Source of the DNA: Pseudomonas shahriarae
GTDB lineage: Bacteria > Pseudomonadota > Gammaproteobacteria > Pseudomonadales > Pseudomonadaceae
Length of the DNA: 64,000 nt
Direction of reading: 5' to 3'
Assembly (NCBI RefSeq): GCF_014268455.2
Contig: NZ_CP077085.1
Location: 1,798,001 to 1,862,000, forward strand
A program made the position numbers and the translations under genes. The notes under the pieces were generated by a model. It was not told the origin of the DNA. It ran no database searches and saw nothing but the letters and a program-made list of their open reading frames with translations. This document shows, one piece after another, positions 63,103 through 64,000 of the stretch; within the stretch, counting starts at the first letter, position 1; every line of letters starts with the position of its first letter.

Positions 63103-63118
63103 TTGGCACGAAACATGT
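63103..63118 (+). promoter_or_regulatory. Possible sigma-54 promoter before fliD
   Basis: TTGGCACG matches the -24 element fully, and GT at 63117-63118 sits ten bases after the GG, where GC is expected. It lies 67 bases before the fliD ATG. The -12 mismatch lowers confidence. Confidence 0.4.
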
Positions 63119-63184
63119 TTCTGATTGCTGCTTGGGCGTTCGTACGCCAAAAAAGCGGCAACCGCAGGACAAGGAGAGTAGCAA

Positions 63185-64000
63185 ATGGCTAGTTCAACGA
63201 TTTCCGGCCCAGGTTCGGGCTACGACACCCAAGCCATCGTCAAGGCGTTGGTGGGGGCCGAACGCGCGCCCAAAGAGGCGCAGATCACCGCCCAGCAGAA
63301 AGACGCCACCGTCAAACTGTCGGCCGTGGGCTCTGTGAAAACGGCGCTGGAAGCCTACCAGGCGGCAATCACCAAGTTGAACAACCAGTCCGCCTTCAAT
63401 GGTCTGGCCGCCACGACCTCCGAAGAAAAAAACGCCAAGGTCACCCTGGGTGACGGCGCGGCCCCTGGCAAATACGTCCTTAAGGTGGAGAATCTGGCGA
63501 CCTCGTCCAAGGTCTCCAGCAAAGTCATCGAAGGTGGCGCCTCGGGCAAGGCCAACGCTAGCGATGAGACTCAGACGCTGACGATTACCCAGTCGGGTAA
63601 AAACTACGATGTATTGGTGCCTGGAGGCGCGACCTTGCAAGAGGTTCGCGAATCCATCAATACCCAGCTTTCTGCCCAGGGCATCAGTGCCAACGTTCTG
63701 AGTGACTCCAACGGCGGGCGCCTGATCTTGACCTCCAGCACTAGCGGTGTAGGCACCGACATCACCCTCAGTGGTGACTCGGAGCTGGCGGTCGGTTATG
63801 ACAAGGGTACGTCGCCGGTGAACGCCATATACTCCATCGATGATGTCGTGATGGAGTCCACCAGCAACAAGATCACTTCCGCGATCAGCGGCGTGACCCT
63901 GGAGCTGCTGGATGGTGACCTGGAAAAAAAGGTTACGCTGACCGTAGCCAGCAACACCGACACCCTGAAGACCTCGGTGCAGTCGTTCGTCACCGCCTAC
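63185..64000 (+). CDS. fliD: Flagellar filament cap protein FliD (truncated by window edge)
   Basis: Reading from ATG 63185 gives 272 codons without a stop to the last base, beginning MASSTISGPGSGYDTQAIVK, then ALVGAERAPKEAQITAQQKD, the HAP2 N-terminal D0 region. The following body (for example TLGDGAAPGKYVLKVENLAT) fits FliD. Only the N-terminal part of an expected protein of about 450-700 aa is present. A GGAGAG site precedes the start. FliD caps the filament and helps flagellin fold at the tip. Confidence 0.95.
   Translation, partial: MASSTISGPGSGYDTQAIVKALVGAERAPKEAQITAQQKDATVKLSAVGSVKTALEAYQAAITKLNNQSAFNGLAATTSEEKNAKVTLGDGAAPGKYVLKVENLATSSKVSSKVIEGGASGKANASDETQTLTITQSGKNYDVLVPGGATLQEVRESINTQLSAQGISANVLSDSNGGRLILTSSTSGVGTDITLSGDSELAVGYDKGTSPVNAIYSIDDVVMESTSNKITSAISGVTLELLDGDLEKKVTLTVASNTDTLKTSVQSFVTAY

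Noticed and set aside
1..64000. CRISPR arrays, prophage, integrons, IS elements, tRNA or rRNA genes
   Set aside because: No regularly spaced direct repeats, transposase, integrase or phage structural genes were seen on either strand; the repeats present are REP-type palindromes and one composite intergenic element.

Overview
This window is a contiguous chromosomal segment of a fluorescent pseudomonad, most likely of the Pseudomonas fluorescens group. The evidence is a GC-rich genome with strongly GC-biased third codon positions, a relA/mazG/purMN/hda block, a complete late cobalamin operon, the phhABC/phhR phenylalanine locus and a polar flagellum cluster, all in Pseudomonas-typical arrangements. 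Many intergenic REP (GTGGGAGCGGGCTTGC-type) palindromes point the same way. No integrase, transposase, prophage, tRNA, rRNA or CRISPR array was seen, so most of the window is core genome.

Layout. 1-6.2 kb: cysM, rlmD, relA, mazG and a DUF2058 gene (plus strand). 6.3-9.3 kb: a minus-strand block with a 62-aa gene and the purM-purN-DUF3108 operon. 9.6-14.3 kb: a DUF2066 protein, an AI-2E/PerM family permease, hda and two NlpC/P60 lipoproteins. 14.4-15.7 kb: a PQQ-type sugar dehydrogenase (minus). 15.8-25.0 kb: a cobalamin riboswitch followed by cobO-cobB-bluB-cobD-cobC-cobQ-cobP-cobT-phosphatase-cobS, mostly overlapping and probably one transcript. 25.0-26.8 kb: a MarR regulator, an MFS transporter and a 39-aa membrane peptide, with matching palindromes before the regulator and before the transporter. 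26.8-31.1 kb: an exported glutathione-peroxidase-like protein, a FadL-type porin, small Pseudomonas-type hypotheticals and an unexplained gap of about 0.9 kb. 31.1-40.6 kb: rmuC, a highly structured intergenic repeat, a giant transporter-fused hybrid histidine kinase, ybaN-like, YecA-like, recQ and a second MarR regulator. 40.7-46.4 kb: a PlpD-like patatin autotransporter, a SelT/W/H-like protein, a glycine-rich membrane protein, an EamA permease with an AraC regulator, and an LpxH-like phosphoesterase. 46.5-50.8 kb: phhA-phhB-phhC (minus), divergent from phhR. 51.0-64.0 kb: flgFGHIJKL behind a sigma-54-type promoter, a FabH-like ketoacyl synthase, fliC behind a sigma-28-type promoter, flaG and the start of fliD, which runs off the window.

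How the genes work together. The cob block adenosylates and amidates the corrin ring, makes and attaches the aminopropanol arm and the dimethylbenzimidazole loop, and is capped by a B12-sensing leader. phhABC converts phenylalanine to tyrosine, recycles the pterin and transaminates the product, with PhhR as activator. The flagellar block supplies rod, rings, hook-filament junction, filament and cap. The usual upstream neighbours flgBCDE are not next to flgF here.

The most unusual items are these: a REP half-palindrome read as the C-terminus of CobB; a paired operator and microprotein unit at 25.0-26.8 kb; a 109-nt cloverleaf-like inverted repeat inside a larger element flanked by REP halves; a minus-strand terminator-like hairpin in front of purM; and a flagellin with a compositionally distinct middle. 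No clearly new defence or mobile system was found.
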